Virus record (IMG/VR): IMGVR_UViG_3300025154_000052
Span: 1-64,000 of that record
Reading direction: 5' to 3' (one strand)
Length of the DNA stretch: 64,000 bases
Source: a virus
Of this stretch, positions 50,589-58,513 are shown piece by piece (positions within the stretch are counted from its first letter, which is position 1; the number at the start of each line of letters is the position of its first letter). A program made the translations under genes and the position numbers. The notes under the pieces were generated by a model, which searched no databases, had not been told where the DNA came from, and saw nothing but the letters and a program-made list of their open reading frames with translations.

Positions 50589-50986
50589 TTTGCGAATGCG
50601 GACAACGATTGTGCATGCCTGGGATTTTTCTGGGACAGACAGCACTATTGGTACCTATCGTCCAATTTCAGTGCCCGGCAGGGCATGTCACGCGAGTTTC
50701 ACTGGAGACCATGCGGCCCTACAATGCGCTACGCAGCGAGGTATTTCCCGCCCCGCGTGGCCAGTACAAGACTTGTGCAGACGGGCCGGTGTTCACCTGT
50801 CCTCTCTGCCCGCAAGGACTGATCCCTCTTAAACTCCCGGTGCACACCGTCCATGCTGACGGGAGGGTTACGCCGAGTGTCATTTGTCCGCAGGGATGCG
50901 GATTTCACGCCTACGTGACGCTGTCCGACTGGCGCCCACTCAGACTCGATGGTGAACCGTTAACCTTGGAGGACCATCATGGATGA
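50585..50986 (+). CDS. Cys-rich hypothetical protein
   Basis: 133 residues from ATG 50585 (GGAGG 4 bases upstream, ATGA overlap). MICECGQRLC at the start, then CPAGH, CPLCP and CPQGC: up to four zinc ligands or pairs. Function unknown. Confidence 0.55.
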   Translation: MICECGQRLCMPGIFLGQTALLVPIVQFQCPAGHVTRVSLETMRPYNALRSEVFPAPRGQYKTCADGPVFTCPLCPQGLIPLKLPVHTVHADGRVTPSVICPQGCGFHAYVTLSDWRPLRLDGEPLTLEDHHG

Positions 50987-51464
50987 CACCCTGGCCCGCG
51001 CCGGTTGGCGCAGATGCCCAGACAAGGACATCATCAGATCGTGGGAGAAACCAAAGTCCGAAGGTGGACCAGGCGGGACCTGGCAGTGGATTGGCGAATG
51101 TGCCATCCCACAGTACGACATTAGTGGGTTGACGCCGTCAATGCGCGCAAGGATTCTTGTTCGTCCAGTCCATCCCGATGCCGGGTGGGATTACTGCCCC
51201 GAAGGATGGGGAGCACCTGCACCGGTCGCGACTGTCCAGGACCTCGGCAACGGCGTCACACTCACGACGACTGTGCAGATTGTCCCGTGCGCCGTTGTTC
51301 CGACCGAGCAGGGGTGGTGGTGGAGGCGGGACCGGGATGACCCGGTCAAGGTGTTCGCAACTGCCAACGGCGCGCTCCACTGGGCGCTACCTGACCACGA
51401 TTGGCGATGTGGAGTCACTGACGACGGGCAGTGGCTCGGACCATGCGTCAAGCCGGGAATGTGA
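50979..51464 (+). CDS. Hypothetical protein
   Basis: 161 residues, GGAGG before ATG 50979. Small Trp-rich domain (WWWRRDRDDPVKVFATANGA). Overlaps the previous gene by 8 bp. Function unknown. Confidence 0.5.
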   Translation: MDDTLARAGWRRCPDKDIIRSWEKPKSEGGPGGTWQWIGECAIPQYDISGLTPSMRARILVRPVHPDAGWDYCPEGWGAPAPVATVQDLGNGVTLTTTVQIVPCAVVPTEQGWWWRRDRDDPVKVFATANGALHWALPDHDWRCGVTDDGQWLGPCVKPGM

Positions 51465-51488
51465 CACAAGGATAGGAATGGAGACGCT

Positions 51489-52040
51489 GTGCGGATACGA
51501 TTCAGGCGGATGCGGCCAGGCGCGATGGTTCCCACGAGACAAACGGAAGGGTCTGTCGGGTATGATCTTCATTTCTGTCCTGCTGATGGGAAGCCGGTAA
51601 CTATTCCGTCAGTGTGGACGTCTGTCTTCTGTTGTGTCGCTGGAATGGTCCCTACCCTGATCGATATGCGGCACAGTATCGAAGTGATCGGCCAGGTCCG
51701 CAAATACTGGCTTGATCGTTTGAAAGTCGGATCCACTCTCCTGTCTACTGGCATCGCCGTTGCAATCCCGCCAGGTTACGAAGGTCAGGTAAGATCCCGC
51801 TCTGGCTTGAGTTACAAACACAGTCTGCTTCTGATCTGTGGTGCCGGTACCATTGATCAGGACTATCGAGGGGAGATCTGTGTCCCGCTACTCAATCTTG
51901 GGCCTGTCCCTGTAGTTCTCCAGCCAGGTGAGCGTATCGCTCAGGTCATCATCGCCCCCGTGCTTACTCCGGAATGGGTGGAGGCGGATTTGGACGATAC
52001 CGCTCGGGGTAAGGGCGGATTTGGCAGCACCGGAATGTAG
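51489..52040 (+). CDS. dut: dUTPase
   Basis: 183 residues from GTG 51489. All five trimeric dUTPase motifs are present: VGYDLHF, RSRSGLS, GTIDQDYRGE, GERIAQVIIAPV and GKGGFGSTG at the C-terminus. Hydrolyses dUTP to dUMP, limiting uracil in DNA; a UDG gene lies 4 kb away. An extra ~40-residue segment (TIPSVWTSVFCCVAGMVPTL) is inserted between motifs 1 and 2. Adjacent to dnaG. Confidence 0.93.
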   Translation: MRIRFRRMRPGAMVPTRQTEGSVGYDLHFCPADGKPVTIPSVWTSVFCCVAGMVPTLIDMRHSIEVIGQVRKYWLDRLKVGSTLLSTGIAVAIPPGYEGQVRSRSGLSYKHSLLLICGAGTIDQDYRGEICVPLLNLGPVPVVLQPGERIAQVIIAPVLTPEWVEADLDDTARGKGGFGSTGM

Positions 52041-52046
52041 GGGCTG

Positions 52047-53801
52047 ATGATACCGCGTGAGATCATCGACGAAGTCCGGAATCGGATCTCCATCGTGGAG
52101 GTCGTGGGCCGTTATGTGGGATTGCGCCAAAAGGGTAAATCTCACTGGGGTCTGTGCCCGTTCCATACCGAGAAGACCCCTTCCTTCCACGTCAGCGACC
52201 TCAAGCGGATGTTCTACTGCTACGGCTGTCAGGCGGGTGGCGACGTCTTCAAGTTCGTCGCTCAGATCGAGAGTGCTTCCTTCATGGAAGTGCTTCAGGA
52301 CCTGGCCCGCCAGTGCGGCGTTGAACTCCCGCCAGCGTCCCCGCAAACGCAGCGCGTCCAGACTGAGCGTGAGCAACTTCTGAGCCTGACAGAGGTTGCT
52401 ACCAGTTGCTATGAGCGTGGCCTGGCCAGGTCGCCTACTGCACGAGCGTACCTCGAGCGGCGAGGAATACCGCCCGAGATTGTAAAGTCGTTCAGGCTGG
52501 GCTATGCGCCTCCGGGATGGGAGAACCTACATCGATACTTCGCCCGCCATGGACACTCGGTTGATGGTGGTGTCAAGACCGGGCTGCTGGTACGTCGTGA
52601 GGATGGCAAAGGCTGCTACGACCGGTTCAGGGATCGGATTATTTTTCCCATCTTCAACGTCTCCGGGAAGGTAATTGGATTCGGTGGGCGGATACTGGAC
52701 ACAGGCGAGCCAAAGTATCTCAACTCGCCTGAGAGCGTCCTGTTCAACAAGTCGAACGCTCTGTACGGGCTCGAGCAGGCACGGCGAGTCATCGCTCAGG
52801 AGGACTGTGCAGTCGTTGTGGAGGGCAACATCGATGCACTGTCGTTGCATGCGGCTGGTATCCGTCATGCTGTGGCGACGTGTGGTACTGCCCTGACGAA
52901 AGGGCATCTCCGGACGCTGAAGCGATACACCAGGCGGGTGCTACTCGTCTACGACGGTGATCGAGCTGGCCAGGCGGCGGCTGAACGTAGCCTGCCGATG
53001 TTTCTGGATGAGGACCTGTGGCCGTACTTCGTGTCACTACCTGTCGGTCAAGACCCGGATGACATAGTGCGTGCCGAAGGTGGAGACAGGTTCAAGACAC
53101 GGCTTGCTGGGGCTGTACCGCTGCTCGAGCACGTCATAGCGGTACATGCTAAGGGTGCAATCTCGTCGCCCATGAAACGTGAACAGGGATTGCGCGAGGT
53201 GATACCTCTCCTGGCCCGTCTGGCGGCTGAGCGGTGTGACTACTATGTCGGCTATACTGCGCAACTCTTCGGTGTCCGTGAGGAGTCGATACGCACGCTA
53301 CTGAGTGTTCAGGGTCCACGACAAGCGCAAGACATCCCTATCACGGCCAATCAGACACCCCTACCTGTGCAAGAGGAGTGGCTATTACAGTGGCTGCTCT
53401 GCTGTCCTGAATGCACTGAGACGGTGGACGAGATCAAGGTCATTGACTTCGTGTCTGATTGGCGTGTTCAGAAGATGGCTCGATGGATCGTCCGGCAACG
53501 ACTAGCCGGCAAGGTAGTCGAGTCGTCAACTTTTCTGGAGATGGTCAGGGACCAGGAAGTCAAGCAGCGACTGATTGAGTTGATCATGGAGGGTGTTGGA
53601 GATGGGGATGATCGACATTTTGAACAGATGGTTCTACGAATCAAACTAGCACGACTCCGACAGATCTCGAGCGAGGCTCAGGGTGAGATTCAGACGGCTA
53701 GTCGGGGTGCTACCCAGGAACGGATACTTGAGTTGATACAGCACAAGGTGCGGGTCGATCGAGAGGTTGCGGCAGTGCAGCGGATGCTGAAAGGAGACTG
53801 A
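52047..53801 (+). CDS. dnaG: DNA primase DnaG
   Basis: 584 residues, full-length bacterial-type primase. Zinc ribbon CPFH...CYGC (Cys37, His40, Cys58, Cys61), RNA polymerase domain with RDRIIFPIFNVSGKVIGFGG and EPKYLNSPESVLFNK, TOPRIM elements VVVEGNIDALSLHAAGI and LVYDGDRAGQAAAERS. The C-terminal domain (residues ~420-584) would contact DnaB. Primes lagging-strand synthesis in the phage replisome. Confidence 0.96.
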   Translation: MIPREIIDEVRNRISIVEVVGRYVGLRQKGKSHWGLCPFHTEKTPSFHVSDLKRMFYCYGCQAGGDVFKFVAQIESASFMEVLQDLARQCGVELPPASPQTQRVQTEREQLLSLTEVATSCYERGLARSPTARAYLERRGIPPEIVKSFRLGYAPPGWENLHRYFARHGHSVDGGVKTGLLVRREDGKGCYDRFRDRIIFPIFNVSGKVIGFGGRILDTGEPKYLNSPESVLFNKSNALYGLEQARRVIAQEDCAVVVEGNIDALSLHAAGIRHAVATCGTALTKGHLRTLKRYTRRVLLVYDGDRAGQAAAERSLPMFLDEDLWPYFVSLPVGQDPDDIVRAEGGDRFKTRLAGAVPLLEHVIAVHAKGAISSPMKREQGLREVIPLLARLAAERCDYYVGYTAQLFGVREESIRTLLSVQGPRQAQDIPITANQTPLPVQEEWLLQWLLCCPECTETVDEIKVIDFVSDWRVQKMARWIVRQRLAGKVVESSTFLEMVRDQEVKQRLIELIMEGVGDGDDRHFEQMVLRIKLARLRQISSEAQGEIQTASRGATQERILELIQHKVRVDREVAAVQRMLKGD

Positions 53802-54514
53802 TGAACATCCCTCTAGGACTTCGTGTCCCCAGGGGCGAGGCATGGCGCTTTGCTGACCTGATGATGAAGGAACTTGCACCTCACTGCGAGCGCATACAGG
53901 TAGTGGGCATGCTACGCCGGCACGGTCCGAAGAATGGGGGTAATCAGTTCCAAAGGTGGGTGGATGGGATCGACTTACTCATCATCCCAAGGATGGCGCT
54001 TTTACCTACCGGGTTGTATGCCGCAGGAAAGCCGATACTGACTCGACAACTGGCCCCAGTTGCATGGCTTAACGACGCGGTGCTTAGACGGTTGGTGAAG
54101 GTGCTGTCATGGGGCGATAAACACCTGTTGTTCAAGTACAAGTGGGCGCAGATTCGAGTATGGATGGCGGACGATCAGAACTGGGGACATCAGATGGTAG
54201 TCCGAACTGGGTCAACCCGCTATGTCGCTTGGTGGTACCTCAGAGCATTGAAACGGGCGGGCTATACGATCAAGGATGACTACGTCCGTAAGGGCAAGAC
54301 CATCATCCCTGTGGAGACTGAAGAACAGGCGTTCTCGCTGGCTGGTATGCCGGTGATCGATCCAGCCGATAGGAGACCCAACCTGTACAAGCCTAATCCT
54401 CGAAAGAAGAATCCTGGTCCCCGCAAACGCAAGAAGGTGCCCGTCAAGAAGGTCATTAAGAAGGTCGTCAAGAAGGTTCCAAAAAAGAAGAAGCGTAAGA
54501 AACAATTAAAATAG
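53801..54514 (+). CDS. DNA polymerase X/beta-like nucleotidyltransferase
   Basis: 237 residues. Fits phage polX-like palms: VVGMLRRHGPKNGGNQFQRW then VDGIDLLIIPR (D.D pair), KHLLFKYKWAQIRVWMADDQ with a third acidic residue, and VVRTGSTRYVAWWYLRALKR, equivalent to the TGS of family X. The C-terminal ~40 residues are highly basic (KKVPVKKVIKKVVKKVP), probably a nucleic-acid tail. Starts within the stop of dnaG (ATGA-like overlap). Repair or joining role is inferred; a full polymerase is not shown. Confidence 0.7.
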   Translation: MNIPLGLRVPRGEAWRFADLMMKELAPHCERIQVVGMLRRHGPKNGGNQFQRWVDGIDLLIIPRMALLPTGLYAAGKPILTRQLAPVAWLNDAVLRRLVKVLSWGDKHLLFKYKWAQIRVWMADDQNWGHQMVVRTGSTRYVAWWYLRALKRAGYTIKDDYVRKGKTIIPVETEEQAFSLAGMPVIDPADRRPNLYKPNPRKKNPGPRKRKKVPVKKVIKKVVKKVPKKKKRKKQLK

Positions 54515-54589
54515 AGATTGAATGATACGTGCTTTTGTGATACGCTGACCTATGCTGATTGCTGTCTTACCTACCAGAATGGAGTGGCT

Positions 54590-55702
54590 GTGGAGTTCTA
54601 CATCACGAAGAAAGTGTTTGAGCGGGCACTGGCTGAAGTAGTGCCTTTCATGGACATCAAGAATACCATCTCCAGGTTGTCGATGGCGCGGCTCGAGTTG
54701 AGCCAGGATGGTCTGACGATATCGGGCACTGATATGGAGATGGGATTCTCGAATCGGTACGAGGCCAGGTGCATTCTCCCCGGCGTCCTGCTTCTCGGTG
54801 GACGCCAATTGCTCGAGATCATCAAGGCTCTTCCCAACAAGGAGGTTCACGTCCGGGAGCTCGACAACTGGTGGATTGAGATCGTCTGCGGTAAGAGCTA
54901 TTTCAAGTTGGCTGGCCTGGACTCTACAGGCTATCCGGAGAGTCCAAAACTGGCCGGCGAGGATGTCACGCTGCTCAGCATTGGCGCCTCCAGGCTGGCT
55001 GACATGATCGATGATACCATCGTCAGTGTGGCCACCGATGACTCACGGTACGGGCTCAACGGCGCCTTCCTCGAGTCCGGCAACGACGACGACAAACACT
55101 TCGTCCGCATGGTGTCCACGGACGGACACCGGCTGACGCTCTACCACTCCGCCATGGACGCGCCGACCGGTGAATGGCTGCTTCCCCGCGTCGGCTTGAA
55201 ACTGCTCCAGAACTGGCTGCGTGGTGTGTCCGCCGATGTGGAGTTGTGTCTCGACTCCCGGACGCTCTCTATCAGACACGGGGATGTGTGCGTATGGATG
55301 CGGCTGTTGGAAGGCGACTTCCCCGACTATCGCCAGGTGATCCCTCAACGGTTCACCCGCACCGCTGAAGTGTCTCGAAGCGATCTCCTGTCTTGCATGA
55401 AGCGGGTAGCGCTTCTCTCGAGCGAGAAGACCCACTCGGTGAAGATCGAGTTGGGTGATGAGGGGATCATCGTTTCGACATCCAACCCGGATCTGGGGGA
55501 GTGTCGCGAGTCCGTTGACGCGACAGTATCGAAGCCTGATGGCGGGTTCTCCATCGGCGTGAACGCTCGGTACATGGTGGATCGACTCGCCAAGAGCACC
55601 GCAGTCCAAGTGACGCTCCGACTCCAGGATTCACTCAACCCGATCACCATCGTCGATGGCTCCGACACGATCGCAGTGATCATGCCAATGCGGCTTGACT
55701 GA
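54590..55702 (+). CDS. dnaN: DNA polymerase sliding clamp (beta)
   Basis: 370 residues from GTG 54590 (GGAG 5 bases upstream), giving the typical clamp start VEFYITKKVFERALAEVV. Conserved: NTISRLSMARLELSQDGLTI, GRQLLEIIKALP, MVSTDGHRLTLYH (TDGHRL is the clamp hallmark) and the final IAVIMPMRLD. Overlaps the next gene by 1 bp. No replicative polymerase gene is in the window, so the clamp may serve an outside phage polymerase or the host's. Confidence 0.95.
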   Translation: MEFYITKKVFERALAEVVPFMDIKNTISRLSMARLELSQDGLTISGTDMEMGFSNRYEARCILPGVLLLGGRQLLEIIKALPNKEVHVRELDNWWIEIVCGKSYFKLAGLDSTGYPESPKLAGEDVTLLSIGASRLADMIDDTIVSVATDDSRYGLNGAFLESGNDDDKHFVRMVSTDGHRLTLYHSAMDAPTGEWLLPRVGLKLLQNWLRGVSADVELCLDSRTLSIRHGDVCVWMRLLEGDFPDYRQVIPQRFTRTAEVSRSDLLSCMKRVALLSSEKTHSVKIELGDEGIIVSTSNPDLGECRESVDATVSKPDGGFSIGVNARYMVDRLAKSTAVQVTLRLQDSLNPITIVDGSDTIAVIMPMRLD

Positions 55703-55950
55703 TGCCATGTAAAGACTGCTGCACTATCTACCATCGGTGGATCGGCCAGGCTCGAGAGTGGTCCCTCACCCATGGGCAAGACTTCTGGAATCTCCTGCTG
55801 GTTCGAGACCGCGTCTACCTGCATGAGATCGGTGGACAGCGGTGGATTCGAGGCGAGTGGAATGGTCGCGCATTGACAATGGAGTGTGCGCCATCTCTTC
55901 GACGGATTGTCCGTCAAGCACTGATGGAGACAGGGAATGAAGCCATCTGA
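55702..55950 (+). CDS. Small hypothetical protein
   Basis: 82 residues, TGATG overlap with dnaN. PCKDCCTIYHRWIGQAREW near the start. Overlaps ung by 14 bp. Function unknown. Confidence 0.5.
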   Translation: MPCKDCCTIYHRWIGQAREWSLTHGQDFWNLLLVRDRVYLHEIGGQRWIRGEWNGRALTMECAPSLRRIVRQALMETGNEAI

Positions 55951-56623
55951 TCCCATCTTCCCGCTCGGCTGGAGACAGTCACTCCCTCCAGCCATTGTGT
56001 CGTCAATGCTGTCGTTCCTGGCCAGCGACGTCCACGCAGGATATCTGTTGAATCCGTCTCCGTCGCTGGTGTTTCGGGCACTTCAGGAAGTGGATCTCCC
56101 AGATGTCCGGGTGGTGGTGTTGGGCCAGGACCCCTACCCGAATCATCTTGACGCCTGTGGCCTGTCGTTCAGCGTCCCGCCAGGGCGACCGGTCCCGGCT
56201 TCTCTGAAAAACGTCTTCAAGGAGATCTCCCGGGACACGCGGACGTCCCTTCCACCGTGGCAACGGGTGTCGGGTGATATCTCACACTGGGCGCAACAGG
56301 GCGTCCTTCTGCTCAATGCCGATCTGACGACTCGAGCGGGATATAGAGCAGCACACTTTGGCTATTGGCGGTCATTCACCAAAGCGGTCTTCGTGGCGCT
56401 CCGTCAGCACCGCCAGGGTGTGGTGTACATGCTCTGGGGGCGTAGTGCGAAAGACTGGGCTGAAGCCATCGACAAGCGGTGTAACCTTGTTCTCGAGGCC
56501 GCTCATCCCAGCCCGCTGGCCGGTAATACGTTTTCCGGCTGTGGTCACTTCACCAAGGCCAATGACTATCTGGCACAGCATGGCCACAAACCCATCGACT
56601 GGACATGGGCTGTGAACTACTGA
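55937..56623 (+). CDS. ung: Uracil-DNA glycosylase, family 1
   Basis: 228 residues. Catalytic motif VVVLGQDPYPN (Asp65), LLNADLTTRAGYRAAHFGYW, and HPSPLAGNTFSG (His190 onward) match Ung. Removes uracil from DNA; works alongside the phage dUTPase to keep the genome uracil-free. Starts inside the previous gene by 14 bp. Confidence 0.95.
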   Translation: MKPSDPIFPLGWRQSLPPAIVSSMLSFLASDVHAGYLLNPSPSLVFRALQEVDLPDVRVVVLGQDPYPNHLDACGLSFSVPPGRPVPASLKNVFKEISRDTRTSLPPWQRVSGDISHWAQQGVLLLNADLTTRAGYRAAHFGYWRSFTKAVFVALRQHRQGVVYMLWGRSAKDWAEAIDKRCNLVLEAAHPSPLAGNTFSGCGHFTKANDYLAQHGHKPIDWTWAVNY

Positions 56624-56633
56624 TGAGGATACA

Positions 56634-57023
56634 GTGAAAGTAAAGGTCACTGCTTTTGATCGTGAGCGAGTGATTAAGGCCATTCGAGACATCGATCGGC
56701 AGCACACCAAAGGCAAGATGTGCTTCGCTGCCATTATTGACGAGGCGCACGAAGTCGATCACGCTGTAGTGCGCGCAGTGATGAATGAACTGGCACGTCA
56801 GGGTGTGTTCAACGTCCAGTACTATCCAGTGCACAGGCACTGCGGACGAGTCATTGACGCCCCAGCCAAGACCAAAGCCACGATTCAGCGACGAATCGAC
56901 CAGGAGCACTACGGAAGGGTCTGCTTCCTCTGTCATGAGGATATGGATGGGAACCTCGAGGTGAGTCGACGACTCATCTACATCGGGCTGGAATCCTTCG
57001 ACAATGGAAGGGCATCATCGTGA
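56634..57023 (+). CDS. Hypothetical winged-helix-like protein
   Basis: 129 residues from GTG 56634. VIKAIRDIDRQHTKGKMCFA then DEAHEVDHAVVRAVMNELAR resemble a winged-helix or kleisin-like helical domain, followed by a single C..C (VCFLCHED). GTGA overlap with next gene. Function unknown. Confidence 0.5.
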   Translation: MKVKVTAFDRERVIKAIRDIDRQHTKGKMCFAAIIDEAHEVDHAVVRAVMNELARQGVFNVQYYPVHRHCGRVIDAPAKTKATIQRRIDQEHYGRVCFLCHEDMDGNLEVSRRLIYIGLESFDNGRASS

Positions 57024-57565
57024 AGTTGGATATTGATCAGGTCAAGAAGGACACAACTCTCCGGACGCAGTTATCAGCAGGCTCACAGGTGAAGCGAGTA
57101 GAACAATATCTGTCCGATGAAAAGAGTGTAGTGAGACTCGAAGCACTCGAATGCCGGTCGTGTTTCTACCTTAAGTCCGGAGCAACGTCCGGTCAGGCTT
57201 TCAGTAACTACATCTGCAGTGTCTGCAGTAAACCCGACCAGTGGCCCAACACCCACGTTCCGAATATCTGCGCCGACTGTGCAAAGGAAAACCGGATGTG
57301 CCATCGATGTGGGGCATCCCTGGACTACGCTGACATTGAACTCGCGCCTCACAGCGACTGTACGCGCACTCAATACGGTTTCCGGTGGGGGAACATCAAT
57401 ATTTCTCGGATGTGCAACGATCCTCGTGCCGGGCGAGTGCTCTTGATCATGAGCCCGAAACATCATCTTCAGGTCAGGTTCACCAATTCGGGCCTGATCC
57501 GTTGCTTCTTGTCGAAATCGACGGAGGAGTCCATCGGGCCGCTCGATGTGGTGAAGTCGAAGTAG
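57020..57565 (+). CDS. Hypothetical zinc-binding protein
   Basis: 181 residues. ECRSCFYL then ICSVCSKP, ICADCAKE and MCHRCGAS: four CxxC pairs, two likely zinc sites. The last ~60 residues are beta-rich. Function unknown. Confidence 0.55.
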   Translation: MKLDIDQVKKDTTLRTQLSAGSQVKRVEQYLSDEKSVVRLEALECRSCFYLKSGATSGQAFSNYICSVCSKPDQWPNTHVPNICADCAKENRMCHRCGASLDYADIELAPHSDCTRTQYGFRWGNINISRMCNDPRAGRVLLIMSPKHHLQVRFTNSGLIRCFLSKSTEESIGPLDVVKSK

Positions 57566-57611
57566 CGTGGTTTGTATCTACAGACGTGCGGATGAAAAGG
57601 TAGAGGCTGCA

Positions 57612-58160
57612 GTGGATCGTCACCCGGTATTCAATCTTGTCGCACCATGGATGACTGAACTTCTTGACGGACTAGATCATCCGTGGGCGGTCTGTGGTGG
57701 GGCTGTTCGTGACGTCATTCGTGGCAAGACTCCGCATGACATCGACATCATGAGTTTCGCCACGACGCGGGCACTCCTTGACGCGATAACCAGCAGGCGT
57801 AATGACGCTACGGTCAAAGCGCCGTATACGCTGGGTGGTAAGGGCAAGGTGAGGTTCCCTGCCGCTGGCTGGATATCCAAGGCAGATATCGAGCCCATCG
57901 TCATCGGCGCCGGCAACATGGAGGTCTGGTCTTGTCTCGAGTACGGGTGGACCGGGATCCCGAAAGGCAGGATCGAAGAGTTTGACTTCTCCTGTAACGC
58001 CATCGCCGCATGGTCGGACGGGACGCTGTCAGCTGATGACGAGGTCCTCCACCATATCAAGACCGGGCAGATGGCCATCCTCACGCCGAAGCGAGCACTA
58101 CGTCCTCATCGTGTGGGGCACATGCAGGCCAAGGGCTTCCGCCTGGTGAGCGCCGCATGA
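57612..58160 (+). CDS. PolyA polymerase/CCA-type nucleotidyltransferase head domain
   Basis: 182 residues from GTG 57612 (AGAGG 5 bases upstream; an in-frame GTG at 57567 lacks a good site). AVCGGAVRDVIRGKTPHDID followed by IMSF carries the GG...RD...DxD of class II nucleotidyltransferases (CCA-adding and polyA polymerase head). Only the head domain is present; no neck or tail. ATGA overlap with the next gene. Substrate unknown, perhaps a tRNA or small-molecule target. Confidence 0.75.
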   Translation: MDRHPVFNLVAPWMTELLDGLDHPWAVCGGAVRDVIRGKTPHDIDIMSFATTRALLDAITSRRNDATVKAPYTLGGKGKVRFPAAGWISKADIEPIVIGAGNMEVWSCLEYGWTGIPKGRIEEFDFSCNAIAAWSDGTLSADDEVLHHIKTGQMAILTPKRALRPHRVGHMQAKGFRLVSAA

Positions 58161-58513
58161 ACTCCTCAGAGATAGCCATGCTGATAGGCGGTTACCGCTA
58201 CACATTTCCCGATGAACAGGGACTGCAGGACGGTATTGAGCGTGTATTGACCGGAGCGGGAGTTACGTTCCAGCGGGAGGCGCAGTTGTCGGTTGATGAC
58301 CGGATTGACTTCCTGATTCAATGCGGGATCGGGCTCGAGGTCAAGGTGCAGGGACGGCCGGCCGACGTGACGCGCCAACTCCACCGGTACGCTCAGCATG
58401 ACTCGATAACGGCGCTCGTATTGGTGACCAGCCGTATGCAGTTGGCTCGCGTCCCCAAAGAGTTGAACGGTAAGCGGGTGGATGTGGTGCGGTTGATGGG
58501 GAGTATCTTTTGA
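58157..58513 (+). CDS. PD-(D/E)XK-like nuclease (VRR/HJR type)
   Basis: 118 residues. VDDRIDFLIQCGIGLEVKVQ contains the D...ExK core of small phage PD-(D/E)XK nucleases. The pair with the following SNF2 gene (TTGA overlap) is a common phage arrangement. Endonuclease activity is inferred. Confidence 0.7.
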   Translation: MNSSEIAMLIGGYRYTFPDEQGLQDGIERVLTGAGVTFQREAQLSVDDRIDFLIQCGIGLEVKVQGRPADVTRQLHRYAQHDSITALVLVTSRMQLARVPKELNGKRVDVVRLMGSIF

